Translations under genes and position numbers: made by a program
Notes under the pieces: model-generated
What the model saw: the letters and a program-made list of their open reading frames with translations, nothing else
What the model was told of the DNA's origin: nothing
Databases searched by the model: none
Shown here: piece by piece, positions 21,733 to 29,946 of the stretch
Numbering within the stretch: the first letter of the stretch is position 1
Layout of the letters: the number at the start of each line of letters is the position of its first letter
Assembly (NCBI GenBank): GCA_963536495.1
Contig: CAUTAF010000011.1
Location: forward strand, 1 to 38,007
From: CAJPPJ01 sp963536495
GTDB taxonomy: Bacteria > Bacillota_I > Bacilli_A > RF39 > UBA660
Reading direction: 5' to 3'
Length of the DNA: 38,007 nucleotides

Positions 21733-22608
21733 ATGAAAGCAATGAAAAAAATAAATTTATTAATAATTATAATCTTAGTATTTATAGCGTTTGCTACTAT
21801 CGATTACTTTAGAATTAAAAGTGATAATTTTCCTATTTTTGCAATTAATATAGTAAATAATAAAAACAATAAACAGATTTTTATCGGACCATTTTACATC
21901 GTTAAAAGAGAATATAAAGAACAAAACGAAAAATTTAGTGAATCATCTAATGTTTATTTTAATTTTGAAAAAATAAATTATAAAACTAAGAATAATAAAA
22001 AATACTTAGATTTTAAATTTAATAAATCAGATATTATAATCAATAAATATTTAGAACATCAAGCAAGTACATTTTATACCGCTAATATTGATAATTTAAA
22101 AATAAACTCTTTAACACTTCAAGATTATTTAAATAATAATTCTATTGATAGTTTACTTAAAAACGCTTTAAGTATTACTAATGTAGTTAAATATAAATAT
22201 AAAATTTACGAATATGAAAAAATTAAAATTATGGCTTGTAACAGTTCTTACGATGATAATAAAAAAATAATAAAAAAAGATTATGTAATAACTGATAAAT
22301 TAAGTGTTTTTGATAAATCTTTCTGTCAGAAAAAAGAATGTATTTTTAAAAAGACATTAAAAGTTACTCAAAAACTTGATAATTATAATATTAATATTAT
22401 TCAAAAAAATAATTATAATTTAACTACAGTAAAAGTAAATGAAGATTTATTTTCTAAATTAAAAAAAGATATTTATTACGATTTCACATTTTTAGCTAAT
22501 CCTTCGATTAATAAACATGATCTTCAAAATATCTTTAATACAACTAAAATAATAGATATTAAAAATAACGATAACTTTTATAGTTTTAATGATAATTCTT
22601 GTAATTAA
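21733..22608 (+). CDS. membrane-anchored protein of unknown function
   Basis: A protein of 291 residues from the ATG at 21733 (MKAMKKINLLIIIILVFIAF). An in-frame TTG at 21718 overlaps the -10 box and is rejected; an ATG at 21742 is the other option. A signal anchor spans about 6-26, and the rest is an external Lys/Asn/Ile-rich, probably beta-rich domain with Cys residues in MACNSSYDD, KSFCQKKECIF and NDNSCN that could pair. There are no known motifs. It is one of only two protein genes on the plus strand, divergent from tgt and convergent with the glycosyltransferase-like gene, whose 3' end it overlaps by 23 nt. Confidence 0.7.
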   Translation: MKAMKKINLLIIIILVFIAFATIDYFRIKSDNFPIFAINIVNNKNNKQIFIGPFYIVKREYKEQNEKFSESSNVYFNFEKINYKTKNNKKYLDFKFNKSDIIINKYLEHQASTFYTANIDNLKINSLTLQDYLNNNSIDSLLKNALSITNVVKYKYKIYEYEKIKIMACNSSYDDNKKIIKKDYVITDKLSVFDKSFCQKKECIFKKTLKVTQKLDNYNINIIQKNNYNLTTVKVNEDLFSKLKKDIYYDFTFLANPSINKHDLQNIFNTTKIIDIKNNDNFYSFNDNSCN

Positions 22609-23350
22609 TTAAATCTAAGAAATTATTCATTATTTTTTTATTATAACTTATTAAATTATTAACTTTTTTAGCTTTACTTTTATAACTTTTTAAAGCATTT
22701 AATTTCTGAGTTTTTATACCTATTATATTAGAATAATCTTCTTCAAATATAACAGATCCCAAAAGATAACATTTAAGCATATTATCTAAATCTTCTACAC
22801 CTTCTTTAAAATATATATAATAATTAGTTTCTAAATATGAAAATAAATCTTTATTTTCAAAAGTTTTAAGTTCAAATATATAATTAATATCTTTTGTATA
22901 ATCAAGTAATTTTTCTTTATTCATACAAGAGATAATAATATTATCATTAAATACTTTTACTGTTGGTAAATTCTTTTTAAATAGTTTTTCATCAACATAA
23001 GTATAATTTTCATAATCTGTTACTACTTTATCAAACTTAGGATATTTTTTATTATTGTCTTCATAATTAAATAATATTCTTAAACTAGTCTTAGTACTAA
23101 GAGCATATTTTATAACATCTTTATCAGTTCCAAGACAAACTACTACATCATAAGTTTTATATATTTTATGAAATAATAACTTACGTTTTCTAAAATATAA
23201 ATTAAAAGAATAATTAGAATTAAATACTTTTAAAGAATAGACATCTACTTCTATTAAATTTTTATCTAATCTATTAACTAATTCTAAAATATTTTTATAT
23301 TTATTTATTCCCTCAATAAATACCGCTATCTTTAATTTAGATTTCACCAT
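22586..23350 (-). CDS. GT-B glycosyltransferase-like protein (half length, unassigned)
   Basis: A 254-residue protein. The N-terminus KLKIAVFIEGINKYKNILEL followed by a lone basic region and YDVVVCLGTDKDVIKYAL is the beta-alpha pattern of the N-terminal Rossmann domain of GT-B enzymes. The C-terminal half would be a shortened second domain ending in a helix (SYNKKIMNNFLDLINY), but the usual E-x7-E donor site is not evident. It overlaps the GT2 gene by 14 nt and has AGAGGAAGAG upstream, so it is part of a three-gene glycosyltransferase cluster. It may be degenerate or inactive. Confidence 0.65.
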   Translation of the reverse strand: MVKSKLKIAVFIEGINKYKNILELVNRLDKNLIEVDVYSLKVFNSNYSFNLYFRKRKLLFHKIYKTYDVVVCLGTDKDVIKYALSTKTSLRILFNYEDNNKKYPKFDKVVTDYENYTYVDEKLFKKNLPTVKVFNDNIIISCMNKEKLLDYTKDINYIFELKTFENKDLFSYLETNYYIYFKEGVEDLDNMLKCYLLGSVIFEEDYSNIIGIKTQKLNALKSYKSKAKKVNNLISYNKKIMNNFLDLINYKNYH

Positions 23351-24284
23351 TATCTCTTCCTCTTTTATTAAAAATCAAATTAATTAAAAAAAGCCAGTTA
23401 CGTTTAACAAAATATAAAAACGCTCTCTTTTTTAAAGACATAGTTTTAATAAATTTATTACTATACCAATCTTTATTTAAAGAAGTAAATTCTTCTTTTA
23501 TTTTTTTAGCTTTTTCTAATTTATTCATTTTAATATATTTAATAGATACATCTATTAAATATATTTCTATACCAATATATTCATAAAATTCTTTATATCC
23601 ATGTTTTAATATTTTATTTTTCATTAAACTATATGCTAAGATATGATTTTCTAACTTTTTTTCATTAAGTTCTCTTGTTATAGAAAAAGGTGTCGTAACA
23701 TAATAGTATAAATAATCTTCTATTTTAACTATTTTTTTACATTCTACTATCATATTAGAAATTGCTACTACATCTTCAAAAACCATATTTTCAGGATATA
23801 AATTATTAAGTGCAATACTCTTTCTTATAAGTTTATTACAAGAATGAAATTCCATCATTAAAATATCATTAAAATCTTTAGTATATTCCTTATAACTACC
23901 CTTATTTTCTTTTACTAAAATTCCATTATTATCTCTTATAAAATTACATATAACCATATCCGCATCAGTGTTTTTTTGAACTGTTAAAAATGTTTCTACA
24001 AAATTATCTGCTACATAATCATCACTATCTACAAATAGTAAAAAATTAGCACTAGATTCTCTTATACCAATATTTCTAGCTTTACCTGGTCCTCCATTAG
24101 TTTCTTTTATAAGTTTTATAAATCTTTTATAATCTTTTAGTTTCTGTAATGAATTATCTTTTGATCCATCATCTACTACTATTATTTCATATTTAAAACT
24201 TGTTTTTTGTTTTAATATAGAATCAAGACATCTTTCAATAGTTTTTTCTGCATTATAAAGTGGAATTATTATAGAAACATCCAT
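23337..24284 (-). CDS. family 2 glycosyltransferase
   Basis: A 315-residue GT-A enzyme: MDVSIIIPLYNAEKTIERCL with VVDDGSKDNSL and later LFVDSDDYV (the DxD metal motif), then GKARNIGIRES between them. After the catalytic domain (about 1-220) a helical tail ends with basic and aromatic residues suggesting membrane association. It transfers a nucleotide-activated sugar onto a glycan, probably for a surface polysaccharide or glycolipid. It lies 3 nt after the GT4-type gene, with AGGAG ahead of the ATG. Confidence 0.92.
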   Translation of the reverse strand: MDVSIIIPLYNAEKTIERCLDSILKQKTSFKYEIIVVDDGSKDNSLQKLKDYKRFIKLIKETNGGPGKARNIGIRESSANFLLFVDSDDYVADNFVETFLTVQKNTDADMVICNFIRDNNGILVKENKGSYKEYTKDFNDILMMEFHSCNKLIRKSIALNNLYPENMVFEDVVAISNMIVECKKIVKIEDYLYYYVTTPFSITRELNEKKLENHILAYSLMKNKILKHGYKEFYEYIGIEIYLIDVSIKYIKMNKLEKAKKIKEEFTSLNKDWYSNKFIKTMSLKKRAFLYFVKRNWLFLINLIFNKRGRDNGEI

Positions 24285-24286
24285 TC

Positions 24287-25324
24287 TTATTCTCCTATTA
24301 TTTTATAAAATTTATCAAGTATATCTTTATTATAATCATTTAAAGACTTACTAGTTTTTCTAACTCTTTCAAATTTTTCTAAAGTTTTAAGTATATCTTT
24401 AGTACCTTTAACAACGTCTTGTGTTTTTTCCAAATGTTTTGGAATAATAACTGGAAGACCTAAAGCATAAGCTTCAATAAACGCCATACCTTGTCCTTCA
24501 TACCTAGACATACCTATATATAAATCCATTTGAATTAAATATGGAAATGGATTTGCTATCTTACCTAGTAAAAACACTTTATCTTCCAAATTATATTTTT
24601 TTACAAGTAAACTTATTTTATTAAAATCTTCACCAGATCCAATTAAATAAAGTCTCATATCATTTCTTTTTAATTTACTAAATGTATCAATTAATAAATC
24701 ATATCCTTTAGCATGTGTAAATCTACCTAAAGATACTAAATTAATATATTTTTTATCTACTTTAAAATTAACTACTTCTGTTTTTAATTCTTTAATAACT
24801 TTATCATCAACTATATTAGGTAAAATATATGTATCATTTTTCTTAAAATATTTATTAAATTCATTTAATGAATTTTTAGATACTGCTATTACACTATCGA
24901 AATATTTATATTTTTCTTTATTCATAAAAACTAAATATTTATATTTTATTTCATTTTTCATTCTCTCTAACATTTGATCATGACACATTATATATTTTTT
25001 ATCAGATTTAGTTTTTATTGCTGCTATAGCTGTTTCTTGAGAATATGATGAAAAATCGATAGTAACATCATACTTTTCATATATTTTAGGATTATAAAAA
25101 TATTTAACAAAAAAGAATGGTAAATATTTACAAAATTTTGGAAGTGGTAATAATTTTTTTAATTTCACCTTTTTAGATATTCCTTCAGTATAAAAGTTAA
25201 CATCATTAACTACATAACAATCAACTGATACTTTTGTATAATCTAAATTATTAAGTAAATTTATAAGAGATTTTTGTATACCTCCTACTGTTAAATTTTC
25301 TTGAAATATTGCTATTTTTTTCAT
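24287..25324 (-). CDS. family 4 glycosyltransferase
   Basis: A 345-residue GT-B retaining enzyme. The N-terminus MKKIAIFQENLTVGGIQKSL contains the GG(I)xKSL acceptor-side loop of GT4. The C-terminal domain has VSLGRFTHAKGYDLLI, LYLIGSGEDFNKI and EGQGMAFIEAYALGLPVI with the E-x7-E signature. It probably acts on a lipid-linked or surface glycan together with the two genes that follow it. The start overlaps the exonuclease III stop by one base (TAATG), so it is translated by coupling. Confidence 0.93.
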   Translation of the reverse strand: MKKIAIFQENLTVGGIQKSLINLLNNLDYTKVSVDCYVVNDVNFYTEGISKKVKLKKLLPLPKFCKYLPFFFVKYFYNPKIYEKYDVTIDFSSYSQETAIAAIKTKSDKKYIMCHDQMLERMKNEIKYKYLVFMNKEKYKYFDSVIAVSKNSLNEFNKYFKKNDTYILPNIVDDKVIKELKTEVVNFKVDKKYINLVSLGRFTHAKGYDLLIDTFSKLKRNDMRLYLIGSGEDFNKISLLVKKYNLEDKVFLLGKIANPFPYLIQMDLYIGMSRYEGQGMAFIEAYALGLPVIIPKHLEKTQDVVKGTKDILKTLEKFERVRKTSKSLNDYNKDILDKFYKIIGE

Positions 25325-26076
25325 TATATATCTAACTCCAATAGTACCGGACAGTGATCTGATCCATATACTTCATTTAAAATATCTGCTTCTTTAATAT
25401 GTTCTTTTAAATCATCACTTACTAAAAAGTAATCTATTCTCCAACCTACGTTTCTTTCTCTTGCTTGAGTTCTAAAACTCCACCATGAATATTTAACTTT
25501 ATCTTCATATAAATATCTAAATGTATCAATAAATCCACTATTTAAAAGTTCAGTGAATTTATTTCTTTCTTCATCACTAAATCCTGCACTAAAATGATTT
25601 GTATCAGGATTTTTTAAATCTATTTCATTATGTGCTACATTTAAATCACCACAAACTATAACACTTTTTTCTTTTTTTAAATTTGTTAGATAATCTCTAA
25701 AATCATCTTCCCATTTCATTCTATAATCTAATCTTAAAAGTTTTTCTTTTGAATTAGGTACATAAACGTTAACAAAATAAAATTTTTCAAACTCTAATGT
25801 AACTACTCTACCTTCTTGATCATGTTCTTCTATTCCAAGACCTTTTCTTACACTAAGTGGTTTTTCTTTAGTAAATACCAAAGTCCCAGAATAACCTTTT
25901 TTAATAGCTGAATCATAGTATTGATAATAATCATCTGTTTTAATTTCTATTTGACCTTCTTGCATTTTTGTTTCTTGTACTGCAAAAATATCAGCATCTA
26001 CCTCTTGAAAAAAGTCCATAAATCCTTTATTAAGACAAGCTCTTATTCCGTTAGTATTCCAAGATATTAATTTCAT
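25324..26076 (-). CDS. xth: exodeoxyribonuclease III / AP endonuclease
   Basis: A 250-residue enzyme of the EEP superfamily acting in base-excision repair. Family residues appear in order: MKLISWNTNGIRA, FAVQETKMQEGQ (metal-binding Glu), VCGDLNVAHNEIDLKNP (DxN), YSWWSFR, VGWRIDYFLVS and GSDHCPV (catalytic His). The length is normal. An extended -10 (TGTTATAAT) and AGGAG precede the ATG. It is the first gene ahead of the glycosyltransferases, an operon mate with no obvious functional link. Confidence 0.96.
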   Translation of the reverse strand: MKLISWNTNGIRACLNKGFMDFFQEVDADIFAVQETKMQEGQIEIKTDDYYQYYDSAIKKGYSGTLVFTKEKPLSVRKGLGIEEHDQEGRVVTLEFEKFYFVNVYVPNSKEKLLRLDYRMKWEDDFRDYLTNLKKEKSVIVCGDLNVAHNEIDLKNPDTNHFSAGFSDEERNKFTELLNSGFIDTFRYLYEDKVKYSWWSFRTQARERNVGWRIDYFLVSDDLKEHIKEADILNEVYGSDHCPVLLELDI

Positions 26077-26093
26077 ATATTACTCCTAAGAAG

Positions 26094-26102
26094 ATTATAA
26101 CA
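26094..26102 (-). promoter_or_regulatory. extended -10 promoter of xth
   Basis: TGTTATAAT on the minus strand, 17 nt before the ATG at 26076, with TTAGGAG ribosome site in between. Confidence 0.5.
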
Positions 26103-26134
26103 TTTATCTACTACTTTAGTAAAATTAGAAAAAG

Positions 26135-26162
26135 AAAAAACTAATATTTATATTAGTTTTTT
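26135..26162 (-). terminator. terminator of the 26148-27320 gene
   Basis: AAAAAACTAATA (26135-26146) and TATTAGTTTTTT (26151-26162), a 12-bp stem with a 4-nt loop that contains the stop codon. The downstream strand is T-rich on the minus side. Confidence 0.85.
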
Positions 26163-27320
26163 AACTTTTATATCACTTTTTTCTTTTTCTAAAGAAGATA
26201 TTAGATATTCTTTTAATTCTTCTTCATTTAAATATTCTTTATCTCTTAAATCCATATACATATCTAAACATTTTTTATCAAAAGAAACTTTAGAATATTT
26301 AAGATATAATTTATATATTTCTTTATCTTCATTTACTATTTCTAGAAATCTTCTTAATATCTTTTTTTCATCTTTTTTAGTTAAAATATCTAAATTATTT
26401 TTTTCTCTATATAAACTAAGATCTATTTCTATTAAAGGTAAATTATGTTTTTCTGCTAATTTTTTAGCTTTTTTATAATCAACACTTATACTTTTATCTC
26501 CATTAGTTCTAACAAAAACAGCTTTTTTTACTAATGATAAATTATTTAAAAGAACTATTTCATTATATATTTCTTCAACATCATAATTTAATTTTTCACC
26601 ATTTATTTTAATACATTCATCAGTATTTATTTTTTTCATATAACTAATTGGTATAATTTTTGAAATCGATGCTATACCATGACTAAAAATTGGAGATATT
26701 TTAACTTCAAAATCATTATAACTATAGTATTTTTCAAATATATCACTAAATTCTATATTATCATATTCTACTTTTATATCAGAAAATATATCTGCATTAG
26801 AAGATACTACAATATTATCTAAATCAATATCAAATATATATCCATAAGAATTTACATTATCTTCATTTATAAAAAGACCTATATTATCTTCACTTATTAA
26901 AGAAGTAGATGTTATAGATGAATTTTTTTCTAATCTATTGTAACCATTAGTAACAGTATGAACTAAAAAATTGAAATTTTCCCCTTTTTGATATTTATTA
27001 ACATCAGTTAATCCACTTTTAAAAATTTTAAATTCTATATTTTCTGTATTAGAAACTATTTTATTAAATATATGCATTATGTAATCAATCTTATCTTTAT
27101 CTATTTCTTCTTCTATAATACTATTTTTTAATATAACTAATAATCTATTAACTTTATTAATATTTTCTTTCAAAGCTTCTTTTTCTTTAAAAGTCAATTT
27201 TTCGTCATAATTACATAAAAGATAATTCAAAATATCTAAATAAAAACTTAATTCTTTTATATATAATTTTTTAGCATCTTCTACATCATTTTCATAATAA
27301 ACTCTTCCATCTCTTCTCAT
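26148..27320 (-). CDS. large soluble protein of unknown function
   Basis: A protein of 390 residues from the ATG at 27320 (MRRDGRVYYENDVEDAKK). A longer frame to 27374 has a hydrophobic, poorly supported N-terminus and no ribosome site, whereas GGGGG sits 4 nt before 27320. There is no signal peptide. The N-terminal half is helical and acidic, the centre carries short strands (SYGYIFDIDLDNIVVSSNAD), and near the C-terminus a region VRTNGDKSISVDYKKAKKLA leads into a Lys/Glu helix. I recognise no family. It lies 57 nt after glmS and ends in its own terminator. Confidence 0.75.
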   Translation of the reverse strand: MRRDGRVYYENDVEDAKKLYIKELSFYLDILNYLLCNYDEKLTFKEKEALKENINKVNRLLVILKNSIIEEEIDKDKIDYIMHIFNKIVSNTENIEFKIFKSGLTDVNKYQKGENFNFLVHTVTNGYNRLEKNSSITSTSLISEDNIGLFINEDNVNSYGYIFDIDLDNIVVSSNADIFSDIKVEYDNIEFSDIFEKYYSYNDFEVKISPIFSHGIASISKIIPISYMKKINTDECIKINGEKLNYDVEEIYNEIVLLNNLSLVKKAVFVRTNGDKSISVDYKKAKKLAEKHNLPLIEIDLSLYREKNNLDILTKKDEKKILRRFLEIVNEDKEIYKLYLKYSKVSFDKKCLDMYMDLRDKEYLNEEELKEYLISSLEKEKSDIKVKKLI

Positions 27321-27377
27321 AAAACCCCCAAATTTATAAGAAAATATAATACTAAAAATATTATTTTTTAGCAAGTT

Positions 27378-29102
27378 TTATTCTACTGTAACTGATTTAG
27401 CTAAATTTCTTGGTTTATCTATTTCTCTATTTAAAAAATCGGCTACATAATAAGAAAGTAATTGAATTTTTATAATTGTAAGTAAATCTACTTCTTCAGG
27501 TGTTTCTATATAATAATCTGCTTTAACTAATTCTTTTAAATTCTTTTTAACTACAGCGATAGTAATAGCTCCTCTTGACTTTACTTCTATTAAGTTCGAA
27601 CTTGTTTTTAACGCCATTTCTTCATCAGTAATTATTCCTATAACTACAGTATTTTTTTCAATTAAAGAAATAGTACCATGTTTTAATTCTCCAGCTGGAT
27701 AACTTTCAGCATTTATATAAGATATTTCTTTTAATTTTAAACTGGCTTCTAAACTTATTGCATAATCTATTAATCTTCCTATAAAAAACACTCTTTTTTG
27801 TTTTGCAATTAATTTTATTATTTCTTCATAATTAAATTTTAAACTTTTAGGTATATTAATAAGTAATTTATTAAAATATTCTAGAGCTTTTTGGTAATCA
27901 TTATCTAATCTATATCTTAGTAATTTCATCATAAGAACTTGGGATAAATAAGCTTTAGTTGTTGCTACTGCTACTTCAGAGCCACATTTTAAAAACATTT
28001 GATACTTCGTTTCTCTTGCAAGTCTTGATGTCTCTACATTAACTATTCCTAAAGAGTCGATATTTTTATCATTACTTAAACAAGCTAAAGTATCTGCAGT
28101 TTCACCAGATTGCGAGATAAGTATTAATAAACTATTTTTAAAATCAAGATGTTTTCTATATCGATATTCACTTGCTACATCTATTCTAACATCAACCTTA
28201 TCTTCTAAAATATATTTACCAATCATACCAGCATGATAAGCACTACCACATGCTACTATATCTATTTTGTCATAATTATTTAAATTAATTACTCTTTTTA
28301 AAAAAGTTTCTTCATCTTTTAAATAATAATTTATTATATTTTTAACTACGTTTTCTTCTTCGTAAATTTCTTTTAACATGTAATGCTTAAAATTTCCTAA
28401 ATTGCTATCATTATTTTTTTTATCAAATGTTAATAATTCTTTTTCTTTGTTAAATTTTATATCATCTTTAGTAATGACTGCATAATCATAATTATCAAGC
28501 AAATAATATTTATTAGATTCAAGTGCTGCTATATCACTTGCTATTTTAAATCCATCTTCTTCTTTTCCAATAATCAAAGGAGAATCTTTTTTCATAACAT
28601 AAAGTTTATTAGGTTCTTTCTTATCTATAAATATTATTGCATAACTTCCTATTATTTTTTCTTTTATGATTTTAAAGATATTTTCTTTATCTTTTTTCAT
28701 ATAATAATCTATAAAAGCTGCTAAAACTTCAGTATCTGTTTGGGATATAAATTTATATCCTTTATCAATTAATTTTGTTTTTAACTTTAAATAATTTTCA
28801 ATTATTCCATTATGTACTAAAACGATATCACCTTCTTTATGAGGATGAGAGTTAGTTTTAGTAACATTACCATGTGTTGCCCATCTTGTATGAGCAATAC
28901 CAATATTAGTTTTTTCTAGAGTATTTATTTTCTTTTCTAGATTACTTACTCTTCCAACTTCTTTTTTTACAATAACTTTTTTATTTTTTACATAAGCTAG
29001 TCCAGCTGAATCGTAACCTCTATATTCCAGTTTTTTAAGTCCATCAATTAAAACATGTAGTACATTTTCTTTATGTCCTACATAACCTACTATTCCACAC
29101 AT
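27378..29102 (-). CDS. glmS: glucosamine-6-phosphate synthase (isomerizing)
   Basis: A 574-residue enzyme converting fructose-6-phosphate and glutamine to glucosamine-6-phosphate, the entry to UDP-GlcNAc and peptidoglycan. The N-terminal glutaminase has the nucleophile Cys2 (MCGIVGYVG), LEYRGYDSAGLA and HTRWATHG; two SIS domains follow (CGSAYHAGMIGKYILED, ISQSGETADTLACL, NAESYPAGELKHGT), and the C-terminus ends KSVTVE. It is slightly shorter than the usual 600. The ATG at 29102 is set by the conserved MCGI start and AAGGGA 6 nt upstream. Expression should be controlled by the glmS ribozyme in its leader, which cleaves when bound to the product. Confidence 0.97.
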   Translation of the reverse strand: MCGIVGYVGHKENVLHVLIDGLKKLEYRGYDSAGLAYVKNKKVIVKKEVGRVSNLEKKINTLEKTNIGIAHTRWATHGNVTKTNSHPHKEGDIVLVHNGIIENYLKLKTKLIDKGYKFISQTDTEVLAAFIDYYMKKDKENIFKIIKEKIIGSYAIIFIDKKEPNKLYVMKKDSPLIIGKEEDGFKIASDIAALESNKYYLLDNYDYAVITKDDIKFNKEKELLTFDKKNNDSNLGNFKHYMLKEIYEEENVVKNIINYYLKDEETFLKRVINLNNYDKIDIVACGSAYHAGMIGKYILEDKVDVRIDVASEYRYRKHLDFKNSLLILISQSGETADTLACLSNDKNIDSLGIVNVETSRLARETKYQMFLKCGSEVAVATTKAYLSQVLMMKLLRYRLDNDYQKALEYFNKLLINIPKSLKFNYEEIIKLIAKQKRVFFIGRLIDYAISLEASLKLKEISYINAESYPAGELKHGTISLIEKNTVVIGIITDEEMALKTSSNLIEVKSRGAITIAVVKKNLKELVKADYYIETPEEVDLLTIIKIQLLSYYVADFLNREIDKPRNLAKSVTVE

Positions 29103-29116
29103 AAATTCCCTTTTCT

Positions 29117-29226
29117 GATAATCTTTTTGTTACAATATTAATTTTGCTTTTTAAAATTATCTTTGATAGCATCCGCTGAATATTTCGATACTCTATCTCC
29201 TCGTCAACCAAATTGGTCCTAGCGCT
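29117..29226 (-). ncRNA. glmS ribozyme (self-cleaving riboswitch)
   Basis: The minus-strand leader of glmS carries the glmS ribozyme core: AGCGCT at 29226-29221 (cleavage expected between A29226 and G29225), an ACCA/TGGT stem, TTGACGAGGA, then GATAG pairing with CTATC around the conserved TATCGAA and AGCGGATG. A 3' domain is closed by GATAAT/ATTATC, ending near 29117. Compared with the Bacillus consensus every core block is present and the peripheral domain is short. Glucosamine-6-phosphate is the known cofactor for self-cleavage and the cleaved mRNA is degraded. The ribosome site follows directly. Confidence 0.93.
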
Positions 29227-29268
29227 AATTTTTAACAAATTCCTCCATATTATTAAAAATTTAAATTC

Positions 29269-29274
29269 ATTATA
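29269..29274 (-). promoter_or_regulatory. -10 box of glmS
   Basis: TATAAT on the minus strand, about 40 nt before the ribozyme cleavage site; a TTGTGT at 29298-29293 (18-nt spacer) could be the -35. It lies inside the end of the upstream terminator. Confidence 0.5.
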
Positions 29275-29286
29275 TCATTTTAAGAC

Positions 29287-29325
29287 AAAAAAACACAATT
29301 AATAAAATTTATTAACTGTGTTTAA
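29287..29325 (-). terminator. terminator of the DUF4282 gene
   Basis: AAACACA-A-TTAATAAA (29291-29306) pairs with TTTATTAA-C-TGTGTTT (29308-29323), one mismatch, then seven Ts on the minus strand. Confidence 0.75.
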
Positions 29326-29341
29326 ATTTATTTTTATTTTT

Positions 29342-29731
29342 TTATTTTAATTTTTTTTTGATTTCATTTGTATTTTCAACAAGTTTTAATACTAAAATTG
29401 TACCTTCAAATACAATTCTTAATAAAATTGGTGCTACAATTAAAGATCCAAAGAACCCTTGAATACTACCTAAATATAAGAATCCAAATGCTCCTAGTAC
29501 ACAAGTAACTGTAAGTGCTACATATGCTACTTTAGCTAATAATTCTAATGTTAAAAAATCAAAATTTAAGAAATCACGGCAAAATTTAACTATACCTTCT
29601 TCTTTTGCTTCTGGTTTTTTGTTTAAGAATAATACATAAACTAAAACAGCTGCTACTAGTCCTAATACGAAAGATACAAACATCCACATATTAAATCCTT
29701 GTAATTTATTGTAAACTTCTAAATTATACAT
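29342..29731 (-). CDS. DUF4282 membrane protein
   Basis: A 129-residue membrane protein with an N-terminal helix (about 15-35), a polar stretch with FCRDFLNFDFLTLELLAKVA, two further helices (about 65-90 and 93-115), and an end VLKLVENTNEIKKKLK. The FDFLT-x-K-x-Y start, the Gly-rich turn and the C-terminal RIVFEG...LVLKLVEN segment are the DUF4282 pattern. The function of that family is unknown. It is monocistronic, with AAGGAGG ahead of the ATG and a TATAAT at 29757-29752. Confidence 0.85.
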   Translation of the reverse strand: MYNLEVYNKLQGFNMWMFVSFVLGLVAAVLVYVLFLNKKPEAKEEGIVKFCRDFLNFDFLTLELLAKVAYVALTVTCVLGAFGFLYLGSIQGFFGSLIVAPILLRIVFEGTILVLKLVENTNEIKKKLK

Positions 29732-29842
29732 AATTAATCCTCCTTAATCTAATTATACTAAAATAACAAATTAATTAAAAGGTTTTTAATTTTTATTTAC
29801 AAAAAAACCTTAACATCTTAAAAGTATATTGCTATTTTTTAA

Positions 29843-29910
29843 AAATTATTATAAATAATAATTAAGGAAGTAATTCCTTGTAATAAATGAAGAGTTATCT
29901 ACTTTATTAC
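29843..29910. other. cluster of adjacent hairpins in the yebC-DUF4282 gap
   Basis: In the 215-nt intergenic gap there is an AT palindrome (29843-29862), then AAGGAA/TTCCTT with a 4-nt loop (29864-29879), then GTAATAAA/TTTATTAC with a 15-nt loop (29880-29910), immediately followed by the yebC terminator hairpin. On the plus strand the terminator has a T-rich tail too and TTGCTA...TATAAA (29829-29855) could be a promoter, so a plus-strand small RNA of about 85 nt is possible. No known RNA family was recognised. Confidence 0.4.
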
Positions 29911-29945
29911 AAAAAACAGTTAATGATTTTATTAACTGTTTTTTT
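29911..29945. terminator. terminator of yebC (symmetrical)
   Basis: A 14-bp stem, AAAAAACAGTTAAT (29911-29924) with ATTAACTGTTTTTT (29931-29944), 6-nt loop. Its A/T arms make it usable in both directions; on the minus strand it follows the yebC stop at 29947. Confidence 0.85.
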
Positions 29946-29946
29946 A

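Noticed and set aside
29120..29240. Open reading frame running through the glmS ribozyme from a TTG behind GGAGGA
   Set aside because: The sequence is fully explained by ribozyme core blocks. The frame is not in phase with glmS and stops shortly after its start, and the spacing of TTG to GGAGGA is too short.
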